Origin: Oscillospiraceae bacterium | GTDB lineage: Bacteria > Bacillota > Clostridia > Oscillospirales > Oscillospiraceae | DNA: 64,000 nt | Reading direction: 5' to 3' | Assembly: GCA_902802565.1 (NCBI GenBank) | Contig: CADCMP010000002.1 | Location: forward strand, 1-64,000 | Shown: piece by piece, positions 6,997 through 14,686 of the stretch | Layout of the letters: the number at the start of each line of letters is the position of its first letter | Position numbering within the stretch: the stretch's first letter is position 1 | Made by a program: the position numbers and the translations under genes | Notes under the pieces: generated by a model | What the model was told of the DNA's origin: nothing | Database searches by the model: none | What the model saw: only the letters and a program-made list of their open reading frames with translations

Positions 6997-7677
6997 ATGC
7001 GTTTACTTTTAGCAGATGATGAACAGGAACTCACCGATGCTCTGTCGGTGATTCTTTCGTATAACAAGTATTCCGTTGACGTGGTTTACGACGGACAGGA
7101 TGCCCTGGATTATGCTTTGACAGGAGATTATGACGGGCTGATCCTGGATGTTATGATGCCGAAGATGAACGGTTTCGATGTCCTGCGTGCTCTTCGTGCC
7201 GAGGGGATCACCACGCCGGTGATCATGCTCACTGCCAAGAGCCAGCTTCAGGATAAGATCGAGGGACTGGACGCCGGCGCTGATGACTATCTTCCCAAAC
7301 CCTTTGAAACAGAAGAGCTTTTGGCCCGGATCCGGGCCATGACCCGCCGCGGCGGCGAAGTTTTTACTCCGGATGTGCTGACCTTGGGCGACCTCACCCT
7401 CAACCGGAAGACATTTGAGCTTTCCTGCGGCGCAGAAAGAATTACTCTGGCCAACAAAGAGTTTCAGATGATGGAAATGATGATGTCCAACCCGAAGGCC
7501 ATCGTCTCAACGGATCATTTTATGGATCATATCTGGGGTTACGATTCGGACAGCGAAATCAACGTAGTCTGGGCCTACATCTCTTATCTTCGCAGAAAGT
7601 TGCAGACCATCGGTTCCACGGTGGAACTGAAGGCCCTGCGCGGGCGGGGATACATTCTGGAGGATAAAAACGCATGA
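6997..7677 (+). CDS. OmpR/PhoB-family response regulator
   Basis: This is a two-domain response regulator of 226 aa. The receiver domain (residues 1-118) has the acidic pair DD at 7-8, the phospho-acceptor Asp51 in LILDVMMPKM, the conserved Thr in MLTAK and Lys in LPKPFE. The winged-helix output domain (about 128-223) ends with the VWAYISYLRRKL recognition-helix and RGRGYIL wing pattern of the OmpR family. The next gene is its sensor kinase, overlapping by 4 nt (ATGA), which is strong evidence for a cognate pair. A palindrome just upstream suggests autoregulation. The regulon is unknown. Confidence 0.94.
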   Translation: MRLLLADDEQELTDALSVILSYNKYSVDVVYDGQDALDYALTGDYDGLILDVMMPKMNGFDVLRALRAEGITTPVIMLTAKSQLQDKIEGLDAGADDYLPKPFETEELLARIRAMTRRGGEVFTPDVLTLGDLTLNRKTFELSCGAERITLANKEFQMMEMMMSNPKAIVSTDHFMDHIWGYDSDSEINVVWAYISYLRRKLQTIGSTVELKALRGRGYILEDKNA

Positions 7678-9008
7678 TTCGGAAGCTTCGCAACAACTTT
7701 ATCCGGGTGATGCTCCTGTCACTTCTCATCGTCATGATCCTCCTCATCGGGATCATTAATGTGGCCTATCTCATCAATTTCCGGGATCAGGCCTACGAGA
7801 CCATTGATTTTGTGGAGGAGAATTACCTGCGGATGCGTTTGCCCGGAGACGCTGGCCCGATGGGCCCGGGTATTCCCGGTACGATGGAGGGCAGCTGGCA
7901 GCATCCGGAGGACGACGATGATGATTGGGATGAAGATCGGGACGATGAATTAGATGCTCATCTGTTTTCCGGTTTTCGCCGAGCCGGATCCGCTTTGACC
8001 CCGGACACCCGGTATGAAACCAGTTTCTTTGTTGTCTCTCTGGGATCGGACGGCGCTGTTTCGGAAACGGATCACAGCTACATCGCTTCTGTTTCGGAAG
8101 AAGATATCGAAGAGTATGCGAAGAAGATCCTTGCTTCCGGCAGGGAAAAAGGCCGTCTCGATTACTTTATGTATAAGGTCTTTCCTTCGGATGATGGCAC
8201 TTCCAAGATCGTGGCCGTCAGCTGCTACCAGCAGCTGCGCCAGTTCCGTCTGCTCCTGTCCGTGTGCATTCTCGCGGGGCTGCTGTACATGGCTGCCGTG
8301 TTTGCTCTCGTATGGCTCATGAGCCGAAGGATCACTCAGCCGGTGGAAGAAAGTATTCAGAAACAGCGGCAGTTCATTACCGATGCCGGGCACGAGCTGA
8401 AGACACCCATCACCATCATCAAAGCCAACAATGAAGTCTTGCAGATGCAGAACGGTCCCAATCAATGGTCCCGGAGCATCGATCATCAGGCCAATCGTCT
8501 CAGCTCCCTGGTGCAGAGTCTTTTGGAGCTGTCCCGGCTCAATGAAAAGGACATTGACGACATATCCGAAGAATTTGACCTCAGCAAAACCGTAGCCGAA
8601 GCCGTGGAAACTTTTCGTGTCCCTATCGAGTCGGACGGAAAGGTCCTGGAGCCTGCCATCGAGGAGGGAATCCGATTCAAAGGTTCCAGAGATGAGATGT
8701 ATCGTCTGGTTTCCCTGCTGATGGACAACGCTTGCAAATATTCGACGGATCGGGATCCCATTCGAGTCACTCTGAACAAACATCACCATATCACCCTGTC
8801 AGTTTCCAATTCCTGCGAGCATATCGACGAGGAAAAACTGGGGCATCTTTTTGAGCGGTTTTACCGCACCGACGAGTCCCGTTCCCGCAAGACCGGCGGA
8901 AGCGGTATCGGGCTTTCCGTTGTCCAGGCGATTGTGGAACGCCACAACGGCACGGTGACTGCATCCAGCAATGACGGAAATTCCATTCAGTTTACTGCAG
9001 TTTTCTGA
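7674..9008 (+). CDS. sensor histidine kinase with an acidic extracellular patch
   Basis: The membrane kinase has two spans (about residues 13-34 and 193-215). The HisKA dimerisation domain carries the phosphorylated His240 in DAGHELKTP. The HATPase domain follows with N-box MDNACKYS, a degenerate G1 region and GGSGIGLSVV. No clear HAMP domain separates the second span from the H-box. The extracellular loop of about 160 residues contains, at 79-94, a run in which 11 of 16 residues are Asp or Glu. In other sensors (PhoQ) such patches bind divalent cations or cationic peptides; here that is only an inference. It is translationally coupled to the response regulator. Confidence 0.94.
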   Translation: MIRKLRNNFIRVMLLSLLIVMILLIGIINVAYLINFRDQAYETIDFVEENYLRMRLPGDAGPMGPGIPGTMEGSWQHPEDDDDDWDEDRDDELDAHLFSGFRRAGSALTPDTRYETSFFVVSLGSDGAVSETDHSYIASVSEEDIEEYAKKILASGREKGRLDYFMYKVFPSDDGTSKIVAVSCYQQLRQFRLLLSVCILAGLLYMAAVFALVWLMSRRITQPVEESIQKQRQFITDAGHELKTPITIIKANNEVLQMQNGPNQWSRSIDHQANRLSSLVQSLLELSRLNEKDIDDISEEFDLSKTVAEAVETFRVPIESDGKVLEPAIEEGIRFKGSRDEMYRLVSLLMDNACKYSTDRDPIRVTLNKHHHITLSVSNSCEHIDEEKLGHLFERFYRTDESRSRKTGGSGIGLSVVQAIVERHNGTVTASSNDGNSIQFTAVF

Positions 9009-9028
9009 TGAAACTGTTGTTATGACAG

Positions 9029-9057
9029 TTGAAATACCATGGATTTTTCATTATAAT
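9029..9057 (+). promoter_or_regulatory. probable sigma-A promoter of glmS
   Basis: TTGAAA (9029-9034), a 17-nt spacer and a perfect TATAAT (9052-9057) lie about 55 nt before the glmS ATG. The leader is too short to hold a glmS ribozyme and none of its conserved sequence is seen. Confidence 0.6.
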
Positions 9058-9111
9058 GTGATTCAACAAAACAGTATTATGTAAATCTATTGGAATAGAA
9101 GGGAAAAAGCT

Positions 9112-10947
9112 ATGTGCGGAATAGTAGGATTTACAGGAACGAAAGAAGCTGCCCCCATTCTTCTTAGCGGCTTGACCAAGCTGGAGTATCGCGGATATGA
9201 CTCCGCCGGCATTGCTGTAATTGACTCCGGCACTATCAACATGGTGAAATCACCCGGCAAAATCGTTAACCTTTACAACAAGACGCATAACGGCTCCGAT
9301 CTTCACGGTTTTACCGGAATCGGACACACCCGTTGGGCCACCCATGGTGTCCCCAATGAGATCAACGCGCATCCCCATATGAGTGAGCACGGCAACATCG
9401 CTATCGTTCACAACGGTATCATTGAAAACTACATGGAGCTGAAAGAGTTCCTGATCTCTCAGGGCGTAACCTTCGTCTCAGAGACGGACACCGAGGTCGT
9501 CGTTCAGCTTCTGGAGTATTACTACATTCAGCTTAAAGACCTCCGCGACGCGATTTTCAAAGTGCTTCAGGTCATCGAAGGCGCTTATGCACTGGTGATC
9601 CTCTGCAAGGATTATCCCGACAGTTTTGTCGTGGCAAGAAAAGACGCTCCCCTTCTTCTGGGATTTGGTGACGGATGCAATTTCGTCGCATCGGACGCCA
9701 CCGCCATCATCGAGTACACCCGTGAAGTCGCCTATATGGAAGACGGTGAAGTTGCCTTTATTACCAAGGACAACATCGATGTTTACGACTCCTTTGGCCA
9801 GCCTATCGAGAAGGAACATCATATCATTGACTGGGACATCTCCGCTGCAGAAAAGGGCGGTTATGCTCACTTCATGTTCAAGGAGATCATGGAGCAGCCG
9901 GAAGCCATCCGCAAGACGATGTCTCCCAGAATCCGCGATAACCGAATCGTATTTGACGATTTGAAGATCGACAAGGCCTTCATGGAAAAGGTCGACCGCA
10001 TTTATATTGTTGCCTGCGGCTCCTCCTATCACGTGGGCATGGTTGGAAAATATAACATGGAGCGTCTGCTTCGGGTCCCGGTAGATCCGGTACTGGCTTC
10101 AGAATTCCGTTATTCCGATCCACTGGTCACGGAGAACACGCTGATCATCGTCATCAGCCAGTCCGGTGAGACTCTGGATACCATGGCGGCTCTTCGCGAA
10201 GCCAAAAAGCGCGGCGCGCACATCACATCCATCGTCAATGTGGTGGGTAGCTCCATCGCCAGAGAATCCGATGATGTGCTGTACACATGGGCTGGCCCCG
10301 AGATCGCTGTCGCAACCACGAAAGCTTACTCCACTCAGCTGACTCTGCTGAATATGCTGGGACTGTACTTTGCCGACATGCTTCACACCGTTGAAGAATC
10401 GGAATACAACAAGATCGTTGAGGAAATGCAGTGGCTGCCTGAGAAGATCGAGTCCATCCTGCAGAACACCGACCAGATCAAGTATCTGGCAAGCCGGTAT
10501 TTCAACCACAATTCCATCTTCTTCATCGGAAGAAATCTGGACTATGCCCTGGGAATGGAAGGTTCACTTAAACTCAAGGAGATCTCCTACATCCATTCGG
10601 AAGCATATGCCTCCGGAGAACTGAAACACGGAACGATCTCCCTGATTGAAAAAGGAACTCTGGTCGTGGCTCTCGGAACCTATGGCCCCCTGTTTGATAA
10701 GGCAATGAGCAACGTCGTGGAAGTTCGCGCCCGCGGAGCAGATGTTATGGCGATCACCACCGTCAGCCATGCGGATGAGATGCAGAAGAACGTAGACTTT
10801 GCCGTGGCGGTACCGGATACACACCTGATCCTGCAGCCGTCTCTCGGCATCGTGCCGCTGCAGCTGTTTGCCTACTATGTGGCTCTGCAGAGAGGCTGCG
10901 ACATTGACAAACCGAGAAACCTGGCGAAATCCGTTACTGTTGAATAA
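9112..10947 (+). CDS. glmS: glutamine--fructose-6-phosphate aminotransferase (isomerizing)
   Basis: GlmS makes glucosamine-6-phosphate from fructose-6-phosphate and glutamine, the entry step to peptidoglycan amino sugars. The N-terminal glutaminase domain begins MCGIVGF, with the catalytic Cys2 exposed after Met removal, and has HTRWATHG and HNGIIENY motifs. Two SIS sugar-isomerase domains follow (about residues 290-420 and 460-595), with IVACGSSYH and SQSGETLDT phosphate-binding loops and the closing DKPRNLAKSVTVE. The length, 611 aa, is typical. It is monocistronic, with its own promoter and a strong terminator. The common Gram-positive glmS ribozyme is absent from the 103-nt leader, so control by glucosamine-6-phosphate must differ here. 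Confidence 0.98.
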   Translation: MCGIVGFTGTKEAAPILLSGLTKLEYRGYDSAGIAVIDSGTINMVKSPGKIVNLYNKTHNGSDLHGFTGIGHTRWATHGVPNEINAHPHMSEHGNIAIVHNGIIENYMELKEFLISQGVTFVSETDTEVVVQLLEYYYIQLKDLRDAIFKVLQVIEGAYALVILCKDYPDSFVVARKDAPLLLGFGDGCNFVASDATAIIEYTREVAYMEDGEVAFITKDNIDVYDSFGQPIEKEHHIIDWDISAAEKGGYAHFMFKEIMEQPEAIRKTMSPRIRDNRIVFDDLKIDKAFMEKVDRIYIVACGSSYHVGMVGKYNMERLLRVPVDPVLASEFRYSDPLVTENTLIIVISQSGETLDTMAALREAKKRGAHITSIVNVVGSSIARESDDVLYTWAGPEIAVATTKAYSTQLTLLNMLGLYFADMLHTVEESEYNKIVEEMQWLPEKIESILQNTDQIKYLASRYFNHNSIFFIGRNLDYALGMEGSLKLKEISYIHSEAYASGELKHGTISLIEKGTLVVALGTYGPLFDKAMSNVVEVRARGADVMAITTVSHADEMQKNVDFAVAVPDTHLILQPSLGIVPLQLFAYYVALQRGCDIDKPRNLAKSVTVE

Positions 10948-10955
10948 TCAAATGT

Positions 10956-10990
10956 ACCGGCAGCGCTGAAAACGCACTGCCGGTTTTTTT
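10956..10990 (+). terminator. rho-independent terminator after glmS
   Basis: The stem CCGGCAG/CTGCCGG (7 bp, with further pairing towards the loop) is followed by seven T. It ends only 6 nt before the next gene's ATG. Confidence 0.85.
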
Positions 10991-10995
10991 AAGCT

Positions 10996-11748
10996 ATGAT
11001 CGATATTGCAAAATTTGAAATAGATGACCAGCTCTGCATCGGCTGCAGCCGCTGTATCAAAGTCTGTCCCGGTCAGCTGCTGTATCTCAACGAAGAATAT
11101 CATTGTCGCCGTACCATACCGGATGAGGATCATCCCTGCTGGCGTTGTCAGCACTGCCTGGCTGTATGTCCACGTGGGGCGATACGCATCTTCAACCGGG
11201 ATCCAGAAGACAGCCGCGATCCGGTAATGCGAGACGATGCTTCGTATGTTCTGGATACGCTGATAATGAACCGGCGCTCTCACCGAAAGTTTCTCAACCG
11301 GGAGGTCGATGCTGCAATGCTCCGGTTTCTCATTGATCTTCTCGCCAACGCACCAAATTACAGAAACCGGCAATCCGTAGAATTTACGCTTATTGACCGT
11401 CCAGAACAGATGAAACGCGTCCGTGCCTGTCTTTCCGCAGAAGACGTTGCACTTCTCGGCAATGCCCCCTGTCTTATGGTGCCGCATTCTCCTGCCGGGG
11501 ATATCTATGCCGAATATGATCAGATGACCGCTGCCACATATTTTGAGTTGCTCTGTGCATCTCGAGAACTCGGGGCGGTGATGATCCCGGTTCCGAAAGA
11601 TTCCGCCTTCCGGGCTGCGATGGAAATCCCTCCGGACCACATCACATCCATGATGATTGGCTTCGGTTGGCCGGAGATCCCCTATGCACGAAGTGTACAG
11701 CGCCGCGTGGGTGATACGAGAATCCATCGGCCGAAATCAGAATCATGA
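10996..11748 (+). CDS. 4Fe-4S ferredoxin and nitroreductase fusion protein
   Basis: The N-terminus is a two-cluster ferredoxin: CIGCSRCIKVCPG (residues 14-26) and CWRCQHCLAVCPRG (48-61), each with the CxxCxxCxxxCP spacing of a [4Fe-4S] site. From about residue 75 a nitroreductase-like FMN domain follows (RRSHRKFLNREVD, then LANAPNYRNRQ), about 175 residues long. Such fusions are common in anaerobes and probably pass electrons from the clusters to flavin; the substrate is unknown. The ATG at 10996 directly abuts the glmS terminator T-run and has no visible ribosome-binding site. No other start fits, so initiation may be unusual or weak. It converges on the VanY gene. Confidence 0.85.
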   Translation: MIDIAKFEIDDQLCIGCSRCIKVCPGQLLYLNEEYHCRRTIPDEDHPCWRCQHCLAVCPRGAIRIFNRDPEDSRDPVMRDDASYVLDTLIMNRRSHRKFLNREVDAAMLRFLIDLLANAPNYRNRQSVEFTLIDRPEQMKRVRACLSAEDVALLGNAPCLMVPHSPAGDIYAEYDQMTAATYFELLCASRELGAVMIPVPKDSAFRAAMEIPPDHITSMMIGFGWPEIPYARSVQRRVGDTRIHRPKSES

Positions 11749-11790
11749 AAAGAGCAGGAAGCACATCCATCAGTGCTCTCTGCTCTTCTT
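11749..11790. terminator. bidirectional terminator between converging genes
   Basis: AAGAGCAG and CTGCTCTT form an outer stem and AGCAC/GTGCT an inner one. On the plus strand it is followed by CTTTTCTT and on the minus strand by TTTTCATG, so it can serve both genes. Confidence 0.7.
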
Positions 11791-11793
11791 TTC

Positions 11794-12531
11794 TTATTGA
11801 TACAGCGCCACGAATTCCTCCAGACAGAGATTGTGTTCCACCATGTATGTCGCCGCTTCCACTCCCACATAACGGAAATGCCATGGCTCATAGATGATTC
11901 CGGTGATTTCTTCTTTATCTTTGGGATAGCGGACGATGAATCCATATTCCTGGCAGTGCCTGCTCATCCACTGATACAGTGCGGTATTTTCCAGACTTTC
12001 ATTTTTCAGCTCATAGTATTCATCGGTTATATCACAGGCCAGACCGGTCTGATGTTCACTGGTCCCGGGGCGACTGACAATAGTCGCGGCCTGCTCCTCT
12101 CCGTACTGTTCCACTTTGCGGTTAAAAAGATACTGCTGCTCCTCATACCCCCGATATCCGGAAGAGAGAAAAACGCTGAGACCTTCTGCTCTCGCACCGG
12201 CTACAAAACTCTGCATAGGTTCCAGGATCCGCTGATCCAGTTTCTGTCCCTCAAACTCTCCAAGTTCCGGAGCATATTCTCCAATGGAGTGTTCTGCATT
12301 CACAAGCACATATTCCCAGCTGTCAATGTCAATATCCGGAAGATCCGTTTCCTTCTTCTGCTGTTCGGAGATTTCCACCTCGGCTGTTTCCTCCACAGCT
12401 GTCTCTGCGGGCTGCTGCATCCGTCCCTGTTCGTCCCTTGCGTTCTGTGGCATCAGGAGCACAAGATAAAGTGCCGCTGCCAGCAGCATCAGGAGCCCTG
12501 CCGCGATGCAAATCTTCCTTTTGATACCCAT
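11794..12531 (-). CDS. VanY-type D-alanyl-D-alanine carboxypeptidase, membrane-anchored
   Basis: This is a zinc peptidase of the M15 family that trims D-Ala from peptidoglycan stem peptides. An uncleaved N-terminal signal anchor (about residues 6-27) is followed by a Glu-rich linker and the catalytic domain from about 80. The metal and catalytic motifs are visible: SSGYRGYEEQ, SEHQTGLACD (His and Asp zinc ligands, about residues 158-167) and EPWHFRYVG (catalytic Glu and the third ligand His, about 213-221). The length, 245 aa, fits. Its role is likely cell-wall maturation. No vanR/S/H/A/X genes are nearby, so it gives no evidence of vancomycin resistance. Confidence 0.88.
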   Translation of the reverse strand: MGIKRKICIAAGLLMLLAAALYLVLLMPQNARDEQGRMQQPAETAVEETAEVEISEQQKKETDLPDIDIDSWEYVLVNAEHSIGEYAPELGEFEGQKLDQRILEPMQSFVAGARAEGLSVFLSSGYRGYEEQQYLFNRKVEQYGEEQAATIVSRPGTSEHQTGLACDITDEYYELKNESLENTALYQWMSRHCQEYGFIVRYPKDKEEITGIIYEPWHFRYVGVEAATYMVEHNLCLEEFVALYQ

Positions 12532-12561
12532 GGCTCCACCTCATTTGAAGTTTCTGAAAAA

Positions 12562-12589
12562 ATAATAGCATCCATCCGGTTTCTGTCAA
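12562..12589 (-). promoter_or_regulatory. probable sigma-A promoter of the VanY-type gene
   Basis: On the minus strand a perfect TTGACA (12584-12589) and TATTAT (12562-12567) are separated by 16 nt, about 30 nt upstream of the start codon. Confidence 0.55.
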
Positions 12590-12596
12590 TCGAAAA

Positions 12597-12626
12597 TATA
12601 GCAGAAAGGTTCTTCTTTCTGCTATA
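12597..12626. promoter_or_regulatory. perfect 12-bp inverted repeat between divergent genes, operator candidate
   Basis: TATAGCAGAAAG and CTTTCTGCTATA are perfect reverse complements around 6 nt. The right arm overlaps a TATACT -10 box (12623-12628) for the rightward hydrolase gene, and the left arm lies just behind the -35 box of the leftward VanY-type gene. Neither expected transcript contains it, so it should act as DNA. Confidence 0.5.
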
Positions 12627-12659
12627 CTGAACACATATCGATGAAGGGAGATGCTTGAT

Positions 12660-13271
12660 TTGACTATTATCTGGCACGGACATTCCTGTTTTGAGATCCG
12701 GGGCAGTGTCTCGGTCGTATTTGATCCTTTTGAACCAGGATACGTTCCCGGCTTCCAGTTACCGCAGCTCTCTGCGGATTACTGTTTTTGCAGCCATGGT
12801 CACGGGGACCACAGTTACAGCAAAGGAGTGACCGTTCCATCGGCGCCTCCCGCACTGACTTCCCATTTTGTGGACACTTTTCACGATACGCAGCAGGGAG
12901 CGCAGAGAGGACCGAACCGCATTACCGTTGTAGAGATTGACGGTAAAACGATTGCTCATATGGGAGATATCGGTCATATTCTGTCCGAAGAACAGATAGC
13001 GGCGGTAGGTCCGGTGGATGTTCTTCTTCTCCCCGTCGGCGGTTTCTTTACGGTAGACGCTCCCACGGCAAAAAAGATTGCAGAGTCTCTGAATCCCGGC
13101 ATCGTTATTCCCATGCATTATCGCGGGGGTGGATTCGGATTTGATGTCATCTCCACGCTGGAGGATTACACTTCTCTCTGTAATGATGTGATTATGATCG
13201 ACAGCAATCAGTTCGATCCAGATTCCGTGCAGACGCCCTGTACCGTTGTGCTGGCACCGCCGGTATGCTGA
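12660..13271 (+). CDS. metallo-beta-lactamase-fold hydrolase (UlaG/UPF0173-like)
   Basis: A compact MBL-fold protein of 203 aa, with the strand-turn IWHGHSCFEI at the start and the metal motif SHGHGDHSY (about residues 43-51). HMGDIGH (about 100) and IPMHYRGGG (about 149) supply the remaining metal ligands. This matches the UlaG/UPF0173 group of metal-dependent hydrolases; the substrate is unknown. TTG at 12660 is preferred over the ATG at 12651, because AAGGGAG (12644-12650) directly abuts the ATG and could not serve it but lies 9 nt before the TTG. The promoter region carries the 30-nt palindrome shared with the divergent peptidase gene. Confidence 0.85.
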   Translation: MTIIWHGHSCFEIRGSVSVVFDPFEPGYVPGFQLPQLSADYCFCSHGHGDHSYSKGVTVPSAPPALTSHFVDTFHDTQQGAQRGPNRITVVEIDGKTIAHMGDIGHILSEEQIAAVGPVDVLLLPVGGFFTVDAPTAKKIAESLNPGIVIPMHYRGGGFGFDVISTLEDYTSLCNDVIMIDSNQFDPDSVQTPCTVVLAPPVC

Positions 13272-13286
13272 CGGATCATCAAAAAA

Positions 13287-13322
13287 GAAAAAGCAGCAGG
13301 ACTTGTTCCTGCTGCTTTTTAA
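13287..13322. terminator. bidirectional terminator
   Basis: AGCAGCAGG and CCTGCTGCT (9 bp) surround a 7-nt loop, with an A-run before and a T-run after. It serves both the hydrolase gene and the converging MarR gene, whose stop codon it overlaps. Confidence 0.82.
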
Positions 13323-13741
13323 TCGATTACTGCTGCAAGTCGCTCCAAAAACTGAGACAACAATTTCTGTTCTTCCTCTGTAAAGGTCTTTTCAACCTGC
13401 TGGCACATCTTATCCACATATCCCCGGACCGTATTGGTATAGCCGTAATACTTGTCCGTCAGCACCAGATGGTACTCACGCCGGTCTATAATGGAGTTCT
13501 GTTTTTCTATATACCCTTTTTTTATCAGGCTGTTTACCTTGTACGTCGCATTGGACTGCGAAATGTTCAGAAACGCAGCAAACTCTCGAATCGTCGGCTC
13601 ATGAAGATCATGGATCACTTCCACGGAAAATGCCTCCATCGCACTGAGGGAGCCTTCTCTTTCCCGCACCTGATCGAAGATCCGGCGGAGAAATGCCAAC
13701 TTCATTTTATCCGCAATGAGCATCATATTCTCTTCAAGCAT
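13319..13741 (-). CDS. MarR-family transcriptional regulator
   Basis: A winged helix-turn-helix regulator of 140 aa. The DNA-binding core is visible from about residue 50: the helix-turn-helix IREFAAFLNISQSNATYKVNSLIKKG, in two parts, then the wing with the conserved Asp-Arg-Arg (IIDRREYHLVLTDKG-like, here DRREYHLVLTDK). The helices at both ends form the dimer interface. MarR proteins usually repress a neighbouring gene and release DNA on binding a ligand. The gene just downstream is on the other strand; upstream lies an alpha/beta hydrolase on the same strand. The ligand and target are unknown. Confidence 0.88.
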   Translation of the reverse strand: MLEENMMLIADKMKLAFLRRIFDQVREREGSLSAMEAFSVEVIHDLHEPTIREFAAFLNISQSNATYKVNSLIKKGYIEKQNSIIDRREYHLVLTDKYYGYTNTVRGYVDKMCQQVEKTFTEEEQKLLSQFLERLAAVID

Positions 13742-13804
13742 CTTTTCCGTTCCTCTCTCTTCGTGATTGTCAAAATTATACCGTAAACAGTTTGGAAATT
13801 CAAA

Positions 13805-14629
13805 CTATCTGAGGATGTTTTCTTCATTTGTCATAGATTTCAGGGCCTGAATCACCTGTTGCTGCTGTTCTTCCCTTGAAATCACCGCCGTTCCGTCCCC
13901 GCTCTGGTCTCCATAGTTTCCAAACTGGGCATGGTTTCCGCCGGCAATGATCCGTTCTTCGGTATTGTCCGGAAGATGGTTTCGGTTCTTCTCATACTCT
14001 TCCCGATTGAGGACTCCGTCTTGATCCCCATACAGAGAAGCGACCTGAAGATCTTCGGACAACTGCCCGGTGGAATAAGCGGCCAGCAGGATCAGGCCGC
14101 TGAAATCCTCCGGGTGCTCCTGCAGATAGGTTGCCGCCGTCACTCCTCCCAGAGAATGCCCTGCCAGGTACCACTGGTCATAGTGGTGTTCCTGCTGGAT
14201 ATCCTCTGCCGCATCGGCATCCAGCATTGCCATGTTTGCCGGCATTTCCACCAGGAAGCAGTCTCCCCACTCCTCGGCGATCTTATACATCAGCGGTGCA
14301 TATGCCTCCGCTTCCACCTTCGCTCCGGGATAGAAAATCACCGCCCGGGAATCTGAGGGGCCGTCAAACATCAGCCCTCTGGCGAAAGGTGACACGGCGA
14401 CCCTCTCCCCACTGACAAGGAACGGTTCCGCTGATGCATCGTGATGATAGTAGATTGACAGATAAACAGCGCCGGTGGCCGCCATGAGAATGGTCGATGC
14501 CAGGACCGTCCAAATTACATGAATCCACCGCCGTTTCATCCCTCTTTTCTTCCGGATCGCATATACCAGAAGTGCTGCCAGCAGTATGCATGCCAACAGC
14601 CATCCAATGCTAAATAATATCCATTTCAT
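13805..14629 (-). CDS. membrane-anchored alpha/beta hydrolase
   Basis: The 274-aa product has two hydrophobic segments near the N-terminus (about residues 4-26 and 36-58), followed by an extracytoplasmic alpha/beta-hydrolase domain. The nucleophile elbow GHSLGG (about residues 159-164) supplies Ser. A later SLYGDQDGV supplies the probable acid Asp and GGNHAQFGNYG the catalytic His, giving a full triad. The ATG at 14629 is chosen because GGAG lies 6 nt upstream; the TTG at 14641 would have no site. The Ca-binding-like DQDGVLNREEY next to the Asp is typical of this clostridial group. The substrate is unknown. It lies upstream of the MarR gene on the same strand and may share regulation with it. 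Confidence 0.82.
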   Translation of the reverse strand: MKWILFSIGWLLACILLAALLVYAIRKKRGMKRRWIHVIWTVLASTILMAATGAVYLSIYYHHDASAEPFLVSGERVAVSPFARGLMFDGPSDSRAVIFYPGAKVEAEAYAPLMYKIAEEWGDCFLVEMPANMAMLDADAAEDIQQEHHYDQWYLAGHSLGGVTAATYLQEHPEDFSGLILLAAYSTGQLSEDLQVASLYGDQDGVLNREEYEKNRNHLPDNTEERIIAGGNHAQFGNYGDQSGDGTAVISREEQQQQVIQALKSMTNEENILR

Positions 14630-14639
14630 AGTTTTCTCC

Positions 14640-14671
14640 AAAAAACAAGAGCAGCGATGGACGCTGCTCTT
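14640..14671 (-). terminator. rho-independent terminator of the hrcA-grpE-dnaK-dnaJ operon
   Basis: On the minus strand AAGAGCAGCG and CGCTGCTCTT (10 bp) enclose 5 nt, followed by GTTTTTT. It lies 15 nt past the dnaJ stop. Confidence 0.75.
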
Positions 14672-14686
14672 TCAATCGATCTGAGA

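Noticed and set aside
9009..9111. A glmS ribozyme before glmS
   Set aside because: The leader is only about 50 nt from the promoter, and none of the conserved ribozyme core is present.
11794..12531. Vancomycin resistance cluster suggested by the VanY-type protein
   Set aside because: No vanH, vanA/B, vanX or vanRS genes are near; such peptidases are common housekeeping enzymes.
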